Shown: piece by piece, positions 9,681 through 17,980 of the stretch | Position numbering within the stretch: the first letter of the stretch is position 1 | How the letters are laid out: the number at the start of each line of letters is the position of its first letter | NCBI GenBank assembly: GCA_018267825.1 | Contig: JAFDXR010000008.1 | Coordinates: forward strand, 310,001 to 374,000 | Origin: Bacteroidota bacterium | GTDB lineage: Bacteria > Bacteroidota > Bacteroidia > B-17B0 > Aurantibacillaceae | Reading direction: 5' to 3' | Length of the DNA stretch: 64,000 bases | Position numbers and translations under genes: made by a program | Notes under the pieces: model-generated | Seen by the model: the letters and a program-made list of their open reading frames with translations, nothing else | Databases searched by the model: none | Told to the model about the DNA's origin: nothing

Positions 9681-9759
9681 CATGTAGCGCGAAGATTCAT
9701 TTTCTCGTTTTTGACGCTTCCTGAAACAAACAGAATTGTTTTTGTAAATTGCGATGTAA

Positions 9760-10968
9760 ATGAGCAAAGCAAAATCCAGGTCATTCATCACACGCATGGT
9801 CACTCACCTGGCCTTCTGGGTATTGCTGGCTATTGTGGCCGGAATTCTACTCGGGCATTGCTGGCCGGAAACGGCCGTGAAAATGGAAAAGGTAGGAACC
9901 GGCTTTGTGAATATCATCAAGATATTTATTGCTCCCATTATTTTTTTCACGATCGTCTCAGGCATCAGCGGCATGGGCAACCTCAAAAAGGTAGGACGTA
10001 TCGGCGTAAAATCGCTGTTATATTTTGAAGTTGTAACAACCCTTGCTCTCGTGATTGGTATTGCTGTTGGTTACATGGTTGAACCGGGACGTATCGACAA
10101 AAGCAGTCTCCCCATCCAGGATGCCAGCAAGTACACAAAATCTCCGGAGCATTTTGAATGGCTCAGTTTTTTCAAATCAAACCTGACCTTGCAGATTCTT
10201 GTCATTGCAATCATCATTGGCATCGGGTTGAATTTTTACAAAAAACGGGAACGCGCTCTTTACTGGATCAACAAAGGTTCACACCTTGTATTCACCCTCT
10301 TGAAATATGTGATGTACCTGGCTCCTGTTGGTGCTTTCGGAGGCATGGCATTCATCGTTGGGAAATATGGCCTGCATACTCTATTCCCTTTAGCCAAACT
10401 AATGGGTACCGTGTATCTCACCATGTTCGTATTTATCTTTTTTATACTCGGTGGCATTCTTCGCTATTATAAAATCAGCATCCTGCATTTTCTCAGGCAT
10501 ATCAAAGAAGAACTTCTCATTGTGCTTGGTACTTCGTCGTCAGAGGCTGCATTGCCTTCACTGATGCAGAAGCTTGAAAAAATGGGCTGCAGTAAATCGG
10601 TGGTCGGCCTGGTTATCCCGACGGGTTATTCATTCAATCTCGATGGCACTTCTATTTACCTGTCGATGGCCATCATTTTTTTAGCGCAATTGTACAATGT
10701 ACATTTAAGTGCCGGGGAAATCATGAGCATCATCGGCATTCTGATGGTCACCTCCAAAGGGGCGGCCGGTGTGACTGGCAGCGGATTCATCATTCTGGCT
10801 TCCACGCTCACGGCTATTCATAAAATTCCGGTTGATGGCCTGGCTTTTTTACTGGGCGTAGATAAATTCATGAGCGAGGCCCGTGCCATTACCAATATTA
10901 TAGGAAACGGCGTAGCGACTATTGTGATCTCAAAAAGTGAAAATGAATTTGTAGATCCGGATCAATAA
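9760..10968 (+). CDS. dctA: C4-dicarboxylate:cation symporter DctA
   Basis: A 402-residue inner-membrane transporter of the DAACS family. The diagnostic blocks are GTSSSEAALPSLMQKLEK (serine-rich re-entrant loop HP1), VIPTGYSFNLDGTSIYL (broken transmembrane helix with the Na+/substrate site) and SKGAAGVTGSGFIILA (HP2), near-identical in layout to E. coli DctA; the C-terminal FMSEARAITNIIGNGVATIV also matches. It should import succinate, fumarate or malate. It is slightly shorter than the usual about 428 residues, mainly at the C-terminus. The start at 9760 gives a short cytoplasmic N-terminus before helix 1. It is convergent with the aquaporin gene. Confidence 0.92.
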   Translation: MSKAKSRSFITRMVTHLAFWVLLAIVAGILLGHCWPETAVKMEKVGTGFVNIIKIFIAPIIFFTIVSGISGMGNLKKVGRIGVKSLLYFEVVTTLALVIGIAVGYMVEPGRIDKSSLPIQDASKYTKSPEHFEWLSFFKSNLTLQILVIAIIIGIGLNFYKKRERALYWINKGSHLVFTLLKYVMYLAPVGAFGGMAFIVGKYGLHTLFPLAKLMGTVYLTMFVFIFFILGGILRYYKISILHFLRHIKEELLIVLGTSSSEAALPSLMQKLEKMGCSKSVVGLVIPTGYSFNLDGTSIYLSMAIIFLAQLYNVHLSAGEIMSIIGILMVTSKGAAGVTGSGFIILASTLTAIHKIPVDGLAFLLGVDKFMSEARAITNIIGNGVATIVISKSENEFVDPDQ

Positions 10969-10983
10969 AACGTGTTTCTACGT

Positions 10984-11631
10984 TTATTTCTTCAGAACTT
11001 TCCATGCACCCATAGCCAGAACAGCTCCCAGGACAGGCGCCAGTATATAAATCCAGAGATGATCCGGATGCCCTGATACAAGCGCCGGAGCTATGGACCG
11101 AGCCGGGTTCATGGATGCCCCGCAAACAGGACCGGCAAACATAGCCTCCAGCAGAACCACAGAACCTATAGCCAATCCGGCAAACATGCCCTGCTCCTTG
11201 CTGCCTTTTGCGACATGAACAATTACAAACATGAGGATAAAGGAAAGGATAAACTCGAGTACAAACGATTGTATGCCAGAGCCTGCAGGAACCGTGGCTC
11301 CCAGGGTGGCATTTGCAGGGAACAATATCAGCAACACCAGACTGGCCATAACTGCCCCGATAAGTTGACTGAATATATACGGAAAAACTTCCCGACCCGG
11401 AAACAATCGTCCGGCCCAGAAAGCGATGGTTACAGCAGGATTCAGGTGTGCTCCCGAAATGTCGCCAAGACTGTAGATCATGGCCGATACAATGAGTCCG
11501 AAAGTAATGGAAATACCAATATGCCCGACTGCGCCCCCTGTGTAATCATTAATAACGATTGCGCCGGTGCCGCAAAACACAAGTGCAAATGTGCCAATGA
11601 ACTCTGCCAGGTAGCTTTTTACATTCATCAT
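10984..11631 (-). CDS. Aquaporin (MIP family) of the ars-type operon
   Basis: A 215-residue, six-helix channel with both NPA boxes: GAHLNPAVTIAF (NPA 64-66) and GASMNPARSIAPAL (NPA 175-177, with the selectivity-filter Arg178). It is the last gene of an operon whose order is arsR, DUF6428, ArsC-like phosphatase, aquaporin; its ATG is 2 bp from the preceding stop. No ArsB, Acr3 or ArsA gene is present here. In Sinorhizobium meliloti the ars-operon aquaporin AqpS lets arsenite leave the cell down its gradient; that role is likely here but inferred from context. A general water or glycerol channel is the alternative. Confidence 0.9.
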   Translation of the reverse strand: MMNVKSYLAEFIGTFALVFCGTGAIVINDYTGGAVGHIGISITFGLIVSAMIYSLGDISGAHLNPAVTIAFWAGRLFPGREVFPYIFSQLIGAVMASLVLLILFPANATLGATVPAGSGIQSFVLEFILSFILMFVIVHVAKGSKEQGMFAGLAIGSVVLLEAMFAGPVCGASMNPARSIAPALVSGHPDHLWIYILAPVLGAVLAMGAWKVLKK

Positions 11632-11632
11632 A

Positions 11633-12253
11633 TCAGTTTGTCTTTATTTGCGAGAACATATAAAAGATCTCTGTGGCAATTTGACGGCAACGCGTATCGT
11701 AAACAGACTCCATCCGTGCGGTGCCATCGGAAGATTTCGGGTCTTCGTAAGTTGTAGAGGCCTTGTAATCTGTACCGGGCACAAAGGGACATTCTGTTTC
11801 GGCTTCTCCGCAGGTCATAATGGCTACCAAACCCGTGTGTGGAATGGATGGGTCCTCATGATGCTTGGAAAAACAGGTAATCTCAGGCTGGTCTTTGCTG
11901 TAGGTAAGTTTATATACCGGGTTGTTTTCTTTACCGTCTGAACTTGCCTCAAAGCCAGCCCGCTTCAATGCCCCAACAGTATTGGGATGAATGGCTGAGA
12001 CTTCGGTGCCCGCTGAAAATGTCCGGATTCCCCTGATATTGTAATAGGTTGCTGCTACCTGCGCCCACACCTGTCCGAAATGACTCCGGCGCGAATTATG
12101 TACACAAACATAAAGCAGATTTACGGGCTGTTTTTCCGTGAGGCGGCTGCTGATATGTGCCGCCAGTTTGTCGAGAATCATTTTCCTGTCGGAGGAAATG
12201 GTATTGAATTGATCCGGTAAGGAATCTACGTATGTTTTTATTGCCGCAAGCAT
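11633..12253 (-). CDS. ArsC-like low-molecular-weight phosphatase family protein
   Basis: A 206-residue cytoplasmic protein of the LMW protein-tyrosine-phosphatase/thioredoxin-coupled arsenate reductase fold. The P-loop CVHNSRR (Cys50 to Arg56, the CX5R signature) follows an N-terminal extension of about 40 residues, and the C-terminal block CPFVPGTDYKASTTYEDP supplies the general-acid Asp. Members in ars operons reduce arsenate to arsenite. Whether the resolving cysteines are arranged as in staphylococcal ArsC cannot be settled by eye; Cys129 (ITCFSK) and Cys149 (TCGEAE) are candidates by position. It lies between DUF6428 (19 bp) and the aquaporin (1 bp). Confidence 0.85.
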   Translation of the reverse strand: MLAAIKTYVDSLPDQFNTISSDRKMILDKLAAHISSRLTEKQPVNLLYVCVHNSRRSHFGQVWAQVAATYYNIRGIRTFSAGTEVSAIHPNTVGALKRAGFEASSDGKENNPVYKLTYSKDQPEITCFSKHHEDPSIPHTGLVAIMTCGEAETECPFVPGTDYKASTTYEDPKSSDGTARMESVYDTRCRQIATEIFYMFSQIKTN

Positions 12254-12272
12254 TATTCTGTTTCTCTAAAGA

Positions 12273-12746
12273 TTAACAACATCCGCCACCCGGTGTACAG
12301 CATGCTCCGCCGCCATTTCCAAGGTCAGCCAGTTTTATTTTTTGTTTCTCCGCCGGAATGCCGCACGCATCACTTGCCAGGCAGGCTGTTTGATTGGCCG
12401 TGAGCATAAATCCGGCATCCGTATATTCAAGGCCGTATTTACCGATGGTTTCTCCCTGGTATTCCACTTCTATTTCTGCATCTTCCACGCCCAGTACTTT
12501 TTCAGAAAGCGCGATAATGTTCAGCAGTTTCTGTGGTGCCAGGCGGTGGTCAAAATCATTGGCTTCCCAAAGCTGAAAGCTTACTTTCTTCTCATCGCGC
12601 ACGGTACCGCCGCAATCGATAAAATGTTTATTAACCTGCCCTACTTCGGTCACATGAAAATGCGGCGGAACCATTCGCCCGTCGGGTAATGTGAAGCGAA
12701 GATCCGTAACAGACTCCAGTTGTTTTTTAAATGCGGATAGTTTCAT
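12273..12746 (-). CDS. DUF6428 family protein with cysteine-rich tail
   Basis: A 157-residue cytoplasmic protein recognised as DUF6428 from its start (a short helix, then DGRMVPPHFHVTEVGQV and FIDCGGTVRDEKKVSFQLW) and its location between arsR and an ArsC-like gene. The C-terminus has a glycine- and cysteine-rich tail (GGACCTPGGGCC) plus Cys pairs at TACLASDACG, consistent with binding a soft metalloid such as As(III), which is an inference. The family has no established biochemical function. It starts 16 bp after an inverted repeat (12762-12777) that matches the operator before arsR, so it may have its own ArsR-controlled promoter. Confidence 0.8.
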   Translation of the reverse strand: MKLSAFKKQLESVTDLRFTLPDGRMVPPHFHVTEVGQVNKHFIDCGGTVRDEKKVSFQLWEANDFDHRLAPQKLLNIIALSEKVLGVEDAEIEVEYQGETIGKYGLEYTDAGFMLTANQTACLASDACGIPAEKQKIKLADLGNGGGACCTPGGGCC

Positions 12747-12761
12747 GATGGTTTTATTTTA

Positions 12762-12777
12762 ATCGTTATTTTACGAT
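12762..12777 (-). promoter_or_regulatory. Second ArsR operator, between arsR and DUF6428
   Basis: ATCGTTATTTTACGAT has perfect 5-bp arms (ATCGT/ACGAT) and matches 13 of 16 positions of the operator core before arsR (ATCGCAATATTACGAT at 13143-13158). It lies 52 bp before the arsR stop side boundary and 16 bp before the DUF6428 ATG. Confidence 0.65.
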
Positions 12778-12797
12778 GGTTTTTTGCAAAAAAAATT

Positions 12798-13130
12798 TCA
12801 GCAGCAGGAATTTTTAGGTTTTGTATAGCTGTCGAATAGCTGTGCCAGGTAATGCTTTGCCATGGCCCATTCTTTTTCATCAATGCAATAACACACTTTT
12901 GCTCCTTCTATATCTCCCTTGATCAAACCGGCTTCTTTCAGTTCCTTGAGATGCTGTGATACTGTAGACTGCGACAGTGGCAATTCTTCCACAATATCAC
13001 CACAGATGCAGGATTGCCGCTTAATAAGAATCTGCAGAATGGCAACACGGGCCGGGTGCGCCAATGCTTTTGCATACGCAGCCAGGCGGTTGTCTCTGAC
13101 AGTAAACTCTTCTGATTTCGTAAGTCCCAT
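12798..13130 (-). CDS. arsR: ArsR/SmtB-family metalloid-responsive repressor
   Basis: A 110-residue winged-helix regulator. [15 protein letters not shown] leads into the helix-turn-helix, and [21 protein letters not shown] is the recognition helix. Cysteines suited to metalloid sensing are Cys41 and Cys43 (SCICGD, at the start of the HTH) and a C-terminal SCC pair, with CYC in the wing. It heads the operon and should repress it until arsenite or antimonite binds. Near-perfect palindromes lie just upstream (13142-13159) and just downstream (12762-12777), supporting autoregulation. The inducer is inferred from the neighbours. Confidence 0.9.
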   Translation of the reverse strand: MGLTKSEEFTVRDNRLAAYAKALAHPARVAILQILIKRQSCICGDIVEELPLSQSTVSQHLKELKEAGLIKGDIEGAKVCYCIDEKEWAMAKHYLAQLFDSYTKPKNSCC

Positions 13131-13141
13131 GGCTCGAGTTA

Positions 13142-13159
13142 TATCGCAATATTACGATA
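13142..13159 (-). promoter_or_regulatory. ArsR operator upstream of arsR
   Basis: TATCGCAATATTACGATA is an 18-bp palindrome with one mismatched pair, 11 bp before the arsR start codon. The same core recurs at 12762-12777. Confidence 0.7.
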
Positions 13160-13202
13160 AGTTTTTGTCCGGACAAAACCAATTAACATTTTTTTTAAGA
13201 AA

Positions 13203-13901
13203 TCAGGCCGGCAACTGGGCCAGCAGACCCGTAAGCTCTTCTTCCGTGAGGTTACGCCATTCGCCCGGCTTCAGTTTGCCAAGACGAATATTCATCACAC
13301 GGACACGCTGCAGTTTAATCACCTGGTAATCGCTTGCGTTACACATGCGGCGGATCTGGCGGTTGAGTCCCTGCGTGAGGGTAATGCGGAATATGCGTTT
13401 GGCATTTGGTTCCAGGCTCACCACACAGGGTTTTGTTTTTACCCCCTGCAGGTCTACGCCCTCTGAAATTTCTTTCAGGAATTGTTTCCGAACAGGCAGG
13501 TTGAGAGTAACAATGTATTCTTTCTCGTGGCTGAAGGCGCTGTTGGCGATCTGATCGATGAGCTCACCCCGATTGGTGAGCAGGATCAGTCCTTCGGAAT
13601 CTTTGTCGAGACGACCAACCGGGTATATGGTTTCAGGATGACCAATGGCATCAATGATATTGCCCTCTATTTTCTCTGTGGTACAGATAATCCCTTTAGG
13701 CTTATGGTAGGCAATATATACCGGCACAAATTCCTTCACCTTCAATTCTTCCCCATCTATTTTCACCACGTCGCCGGGGTTCACCTTTGTGCTGAAGTTC
13801 GCTGTCTTCCCGTTTACGGTCACCCGCTTTGCCTCTATCATATCATAAGCCTTGCGGCGAGAGGTAAAGCCCGATTGCCCGATATATTTGTCTACTTTCA
13901 T
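13203..13901 (-). CDS. rluF: 23S rRNA pseudouridine(2604) synthase RluF
   Basis: A 232-residue enzyme: an N-terminal S4 RNA-binding domain (about 1-60; YIGQSGFTSRRKAYDMI) and an RsuA/RluF-type catalytic domain. The catalytic Asp99 is in GRLDKDSEGLILLTN, and the C-terminal block LTQGLNRQIRRMC matches RluF closely. It isomerises a uridine in 23S rRNA helix 80-93 region. I chose ATG 13901; a GTG two codons upstream (13907) is possible. It lacks the basic C-terminal tail of the E. coli protein. Convergent with nothing; the NAD(P)-binding gene upstream is on the same strand with a 29-bp gap. Confidence 0.88.
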   Translation of the reverse strand: MKVDKYIGQSGFTSRRKAYDMIEAKRVTVNGKTANFSTKVNPGDVVKIDGEELKVKEFVPVYIAYHKPKGIICTTEKIEGNIIDAIGHPETIYPVGRLDKDSEGLILLTNRGELIDQIANSAFSHEKEYIVTLNLPVRKQFLKEISEGVDLQGVKTKPCVVSLEPNAKRIFRITLTQGLNRQIRRMCNASDYQVIKLQRVRVMNIRLGKLKPGEWRNLTEEELTGLLAQLPA

Positions 13902-13930
13902 TCCCACAAAATTACGAAACGAAACGTTGA

Positions 13931-14605
13931 TCAGGGCTTGTATTCCTGTTTTGCCAGCGCAATGATGTCGCGCACCTCTATGTGCGTTTTCGTATAGCCT
14001 TTTGAGGACGCATGGATCATGGCTAAGCCGAGCTCCCGCAGTGTAGAGCCTGACCCCGGTGCAAGGGCCTTGAGTATAGGATACAGCCAGCCCAGGTATT
14101 TATAATAACTCAGCGTATTCTTCAATCCCGGTGTTGGTTTAAGCATCCCCGGCCTGAAGGCATATACTTTTTTGAACGGTAGCTTCATCAGGTCGTTTTC
14201 TGTTTTGCCTTTCACACGGGCCCACATCGAACGGCCTTTCTCTGTGCTGTCGGTTCCCGCTCCCGAGATGTAGCAGAAGGTCATATCCGTATTCTGTTCA
14301 CTGAGAACCTTTGCCGCGTGCATTGTCAGTACATACGTGAGCTGGTAAAACTGTTCTTCTTTCATGCCAACGGATGAAACACCCAGGCAGAAAAAGCAGG
14401 CATTGTATCCGCCGAGCTGATCGCGGATGGGTGCCAGGTTATAAAAGTCGCCGTGAACGATCTCCTTCAGTTTCGGATGCTGAATGCCGGAAGGCTTGCG
14501 GTTAATGATCAACACGGCTTCCACATCCGGATGTTGCAGGCATTCGTGTAAAACACCTTCGCCCACCATACCGGTGGCCCCAGTGAGAATGACTCTAAGT
14601 TTCAT
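13931..14605 (-). CDS. NAD(P)H-binding atypical SDR (HTATIP2/YbjT-like)
   Basis: A 224-residue Rossmann-fold protein. The nucleotide-binding motif GATGMVGEG is at residues 9-17, and the fold continues with VEAVLIINRKP (strand 2, ending in a basic residue that suits NADPH) and CFFCLGVSSVG. It resembles the atypical short-chain dehydrogenases that act on or near membranes rather than classical epimerases, and the YxxxK catalytic pair is not obvious. The substrate is unknown. It sits 29 bp upstream of rluF on the same strand, and a terminator for the preceding SDR gene separates it from that gene. Confidence 0.8.
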   Translation of the reverse strand: MKLRVILTGATGMVGEGVLHECLQHPDVEAVLIINRKPSGIQHPKLKEIVHGDFYNLAPIRDQLGGYNACFFCLGVSSVGMKEEQFYQLTYVLTMHAAKVLSEQNTDMTFCYISGAGTDSTEKGRSMWARVKGKTENDLMKLPFKKVYAFRPGMLKPTPGLKNTLSYYKYLGWLYPILKALAPGSGSTLRELGLAMIHASSKGYTKTHIEVRDIIALAKQEYKP

Positions 14606-14645
14606 GCGTTTCTTTTTTGCTCTACCGAAGTTACGAATCGTGGTG

Positions 14646-14687
14646 ACAGGAAAAAATAAAACGCCATAGGTTTTCCTACGGCGTTTA
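14646..14687 (-). terminator. Rho-independent terminator of the SDR gene
   Basis: On the minus strand AAACGCCGTAGG pairs with CCTATGGCGTTT around an AAAA loop and is followed by TTATTTTTT. It lies 21 bp beyond the stop at 14708. Confidence 0.88.
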
Positions 14688-14707
14688 TGGTTGCAAAAAA
14701 TAATTTG

Positions 14708-15466
14708 TTAAAGGTTAATACCCCCGGTTACTTCGATCTTCTGGCCATTTACCCATTTGGCGTCTTCACTGCAAAGAAAAGCAACAACCGATCCGATATC
14801 GTCGGCATTACCTACACGTCCCAATGCCGTTTGTGCCGACAGGAATGTTTTCATTTGCGGGTTACTGCGGATTGCTGCATTATTAAAATCTGTTTCAATA
14901 GGCCCTGGTGCTACCACATTGGCGCGGATGCCACGGGCTCCCAGTTCTTTTGCGAGGTATTTTGTAAATGTTTCGACGGCACTTTTCAGAGATGAATATA
15001 CCGAATAACCCGGTACACAAAACCGTGTGGTACCGGAGGAAATGTTTACAATAGCCCCATGATCATTGAGGTGCGGCATCATTTTCTGCGAAAGAAAATA
15101 GACGCTCTTGAAATGTATATTCATGAGGTTGTCAAATGCTTCTTCGGTGACCTGCGCAATGGGAATGGTGGCACCAACGCCGGCATTATTGACGAGGTAG
15201 TCGAGGGTATTCACAGACCAGTGGGCCTGTAGTGTTTTTTGCAATTCTGTTACAAACACATCGAGTTTCCCGAATTGAGAAGCATCGAATGCCAATGCAG
15301 CGGCCTTGCGACCCATAGCCCTGATTTCATTCACCACATCATCGGCCATTTGTTTATTGCTGTTGTAGGTAATAACCACGTCTGTTCCTTTTTTTGCCAG
15401 GGCCAATGCCATGTCTCTTCCGAGGCCACGGCTCCCTCCTGTTACGAGTGCTATTTTTGTTGTCAT
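14708..15466 (-). CDS. Classical short-chain dehydrogenase/reductase
   Basis: A 252-residue oxidoreductase with the coenzyme motif TGGSRGLG (residues 9-16), NNAGVGA, and the catalytic Ser and YSSLK (Tyr-x-x-x-Lys) block. The C-terminal EVTGGINL ending is typical of FabG-like SDRs. I placed the start at ATG 15466, because an upstream in-frame extension of 15 residues (to 15511) is poorly conserved in character and runs into the promoter region. The substrate is not predictable. A small AraC-type regulator lies 84 bp upstream on the same strand and may control it. Confidence 0.88.
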   Translation of the reverse strand: MTTKIALVTGGSRGLGRDMALALAKKGTDVVITYNSNKQMADDVVNEIRAMGRKAAALAFDASQFGKLDVFVTELQKTLQAHWSVNTLDYLVNNAGVGATIPIAQVTEEAFDNLMNIHFKSVYFLSQKMMPHLNDHGAIVNISSGTTRFCVPGYSVYSSLKSAVETFTKYLAKELGARGIRANVVAPGPIETDFNNAAIRSNPQMKTFLSAQTALGRVGNADDIGSVVAFLCSEDAKWVNGQKIEVTGGINL

Positions 15467-15550
15467 AGGGTTTATAGATTTCAGGTTACAAATGTACATG
15501 TCCCCGAACATAAAAACATGGTGAGTACTTCCGGGAAAATGGTGAGTGTT

Positions 15551-15916
15551 TCAGTTTTTTTGAAAATGTTGTTCCCTGAATTTCTTTGGTGTGGTGCCTT
15601 CAAAATGCTTGAAGAATTTCACAAAGTTGGAAGGGTCGTAGCTCAGTTGCCGGGCAATGGCCGAAATCGAAAGGTTCGTTTCCAGGATCAGGTTCCGGGC
15701 AACATGCATGAGGCGTTCTTCATAAAGCGAGCAGGGCGACTTTCCCAATACCTCGTGAATGGTATTGCTCAGGTGTGTCGGGTGTACGTGCAGGATCTCG
15801 GCAAAGTCACGGATTTCGTAAGTATTTTCCGCACGACCCGACTTCAGGTCTTCCATGTGTTTGTCAAGTTCATGAATGTACTTGTTAAGGATTTCGTGCT
15901 GACGAATGGAGCTCAT
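15551..15916 (-). CDS. Small AraC-family transcriptional regulator
   Basis: A 121-residue protein made almost entirely of the AraC DNA-binding domain: helix-turn-helix one at EILHVHPTHLSNTIHEVLG and two at ISAIARQLSYDPSNFVKFFKHFEGTTPKKFREQ. No ligand-binding cupin precedes it. The start at 15916 (MSSIRQ) is preferred because a longer frame to 16036 would run into the end of the tail-sheath gene. Stand-alone AraC domains usually control a neighbouring gene, here probably the SDR at 14708. Confidence 0.85.
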   Translation of the reverse strand: MSSIRQHEILNKYIHELDKHMEDLKSGRAENTYEIRDFAEILHVHPTHLSNTIHEVLGKSPCSLYEERLMHVARNLILETNLSISAIARQLSYDPSNFVKFFKHFEGTTPKKFREQHFQKN

Positions 15917-15971
15917 GGGGTCAATTTGTATGTACAAATGTCGTAAAAAAATGAAATAAGAACCGGAATAT

Positions 15972-17474
15972 TTAATCGCCGGCCATTTGTTGGGTACAGG
16001 TAATAACGATAAATTCTGCCGGATGCGTGACAGCAACGAGAGCCATCAGCACCATATAGCCATTTAAAATGTCCTGGGCTGTCATGGTAGTTCCATCGCC
16101 GATACTGACAGAAAAGGCATCAGCCGGTTTGCTGCCTGCAAGGCCCCCCTGTTGCCAGAAACCGGCAAGAAACTCTGTTACGGAGGCATTCACTGCCATC
16201 CATGTGTTTCCGTTGTTAGGCGAAAACACGTATTGCTGCATGATCATTTTGATTGTCTGTTCGATCATAATGATTGTTCGCCTCACATTAATATACCTCC
16301 AATCGTTTGAGTTGCCATCCAATGTACGGGCACCCCAGATCACTGTTCCCATGTTGTTAAAGTAACGAATGGCGTTTACAGATTTGCCTGTTACAGGATC
16401 GACATTCATCCAGTCCTGAATTGTATCGCTCACGATCAGTGTCGGCGAGGTCACAGCTGCAAGACTGACATTGGCCGGAGCAACCCATACACCACTGTTG
16501 GTGTCTACTGTATTCATAGCACCTGCCACAGCCGGCGTTACCGGCAGGCAATTTACTTTGTCGAGTATAACGCTCATGATGTTCTTGTAATTGGGACTCA
16601 CATTCCACAATCCATGATGAATCTGCTGTACCTGCTGTGCCGTCAGTCCGGGTTTAATCTGCGCCAAAAGGTCCTGCATAGTGGCATAGTCTGCCGCCGA
16701 CATGCTTCCTGGCTGTTCTGCATAAGGGGCAAATCCACCGCTCAGGTTTAAAAAACCAAGTGATGATTGTTGAACAATTGTTGTGTTGAGCCAGGGGAAG
16801 TAAGATGCGCCATAGCACATGAGCGATGCCTGCACATTGGCTCTGAATGTAGAAACCGGGTCTGTACCACCAGCCTGCTGTTTCAAAAACAGTTTCATGT
16901 CAGAGCTGTTTCCTCCGACCACATCAGCCAGTGTCATGCTGTTTTGAAGTTCGGCGCACTGCTCAAGAGCTGCATTTATAAAGGTGTAATACACATTTCC
17001 TAATGCCAGCGCGTCCGGTGCCAATACCAATGTAATAGCTGGTTGTTCTTTGATCGCCGGCAATGCATTCATAAAATCGCCGAGCTGTGGCACAGCGCTA
17101 TAGTTCCCTATAGATATCACATAACAGTACCCGCCACCATTCTGGTAAAACAACAGAAGACTGTTATACAAATAAAAAACCGTGGATGCCGGGTTTACGT
17201 TATAAGCAGATCCATTGACCACAACGTCGCCGGTCTGTCCTGCGGGCGACACCTGCAGGCTATAAGATGGTGTGTAAGCTCCGCCGAACATGGCCATGTA
17301 TTCTTCCATGCTGCTGATGCCGATTGCCTGGTTTTGGAGTGCCTTGCCATTGAGCTCAGTCTGCTGTGTATAACCTATAAAGACAGGAACGGCTGTGGCA
17401 ACAACCGGTATACTGTTTTGAAATCCGCTCAGTTCATTAATATATACGCCTGGGTTTTTTCGTTGATCGTTCAT
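15972..17474 (-). CDS. Phage tail sheath family protein (orphan)
   Basis: A 500-residue protein with the N-terminal PGVYINELSGFQNSIPVVATAVPVFIGYT and the C-terminal sheath domain (NVRRTIIMIEQTIKMIMQQY, FSPNNGNTW, FLAGFWQQGGLAGSKPADAF, and a final THPAEFIVI). This order is the signature of contractile tail sheath proteins of phages, T6SS-like and extracellular contractile injection systems. No tube, baseplate, spike, ClpV or AAA+ gene is in the window, so it stands alone. It may be a remnant, a gene acting in trans with a cluster elsewhere, or a domesticated sheath. The next gene upstream is the frame-disrupted membrane gene at 17544. Confidence 0.88.
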   Translation of the reverse strand: MNDQRKNPGVYINELSGFQNSIPVVATAVPVFIGYTQQTELNGKALQNQAIGISSMEEYMAMFGGAYTPSYSLQVSPAGQTGDVVVNGSAYNVNPASTVFYLYNSLLLFYQNGGGYCYVISIGNYSAVPQLGDFMNALPAIKEQPAITLVLAPDALALGNVYYTFINAALEQCAELQNSMTLADVVGGNSSDMKLFLKQQAGGTDPVSTFRANVQASLMCYGASYFPWLNTTIVQQSSLGFLNLSGGFAPYAEQPGSMSAADYATMQDLLAQIKPGLTAQQVQQIHHGLWNVSPNYKNIMSVILDKVNCLPVTPAVAGAMNTVDTNSGVWVAPANVSLAAVTSPTLIVSDTIQDWMNVDPVTGKSVNAIRYFNNMGTVIWGARTLDGNSNDWRYINVRRTIIMIEQTIKMIMQQYVFSPNNGNTWMAVNASVTEFLAGFWQQGGLAGSKPADAFSVSIGDGTTMTAQDILNGYMVLMALVAVTHPAEFIVITCTQQMAGD

Positions 17475-17543
17475 GAGGTGGGAGTTAGGTATGATGAATG
17501 TACGAAAAGTCTGCCGGATATATAACCTGCTTTACTTCCATTT

Positions 17544-17961
17544 CTATCCTGTTTTATCTGCCGGTTTGCAGGTAGAAATGGCAATAATGAACACAATGCC
17601 TGAAGCCAACAGTAATAATGGCCCGAACAGTGAAAAAATACCGCCTAAAGAGAATGCTGTCGTGTCGGGCGCACCAGAAGCGGCAATTCCAATAATAGCT
17701 CTATATAAACTCCAGGTTAGTGGCAAACCGACTACAGCCATTGAGATATGGAGCCAACTTAGCACTGCAGATATGCGGCGACTCTTTCTGAAATAAAAAT
17801 GATATGTCAGGCCCATAACAAACGACATAAAAGCCATGGACACGAAAAAAAAAACAACAGCCTGATAAAGGCGCTTGTCCTCCACTATTGTCACCTGTGA
17901 TGAAGCTAAAGATAAGCAGCACAATAGCTAAACCATAAAACAAATAAAAATTCCTGAACAT
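17544..17961 (-). pseudogene. Small multi-span membrane protein, frame-disrupted
   Basis: Two overlapping frames together make one plausible protein. The first begins at ATG 17961 (MFRNFYLFYGLAIVLLIFSF, membrane span 1). The second, one base off, continues with VSMAFMSFVMGLTYHFYF and two more spans to a stop at 17544. The switch falls at or before a run of ten A on the plus strand (17845-17854, T10 in the coding sense); with nine bases the frames would join. This could be a phase-variable tract, a sequencing error or a true mutation. A separate reading starting at 17924 is possible but would lose span 1. Function unknown; it follows the gene at 17981 by 19 bp. Confidence 0.6.
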
Positions 17962-17980
17962 TTGTATTGTGTTAGTTATA

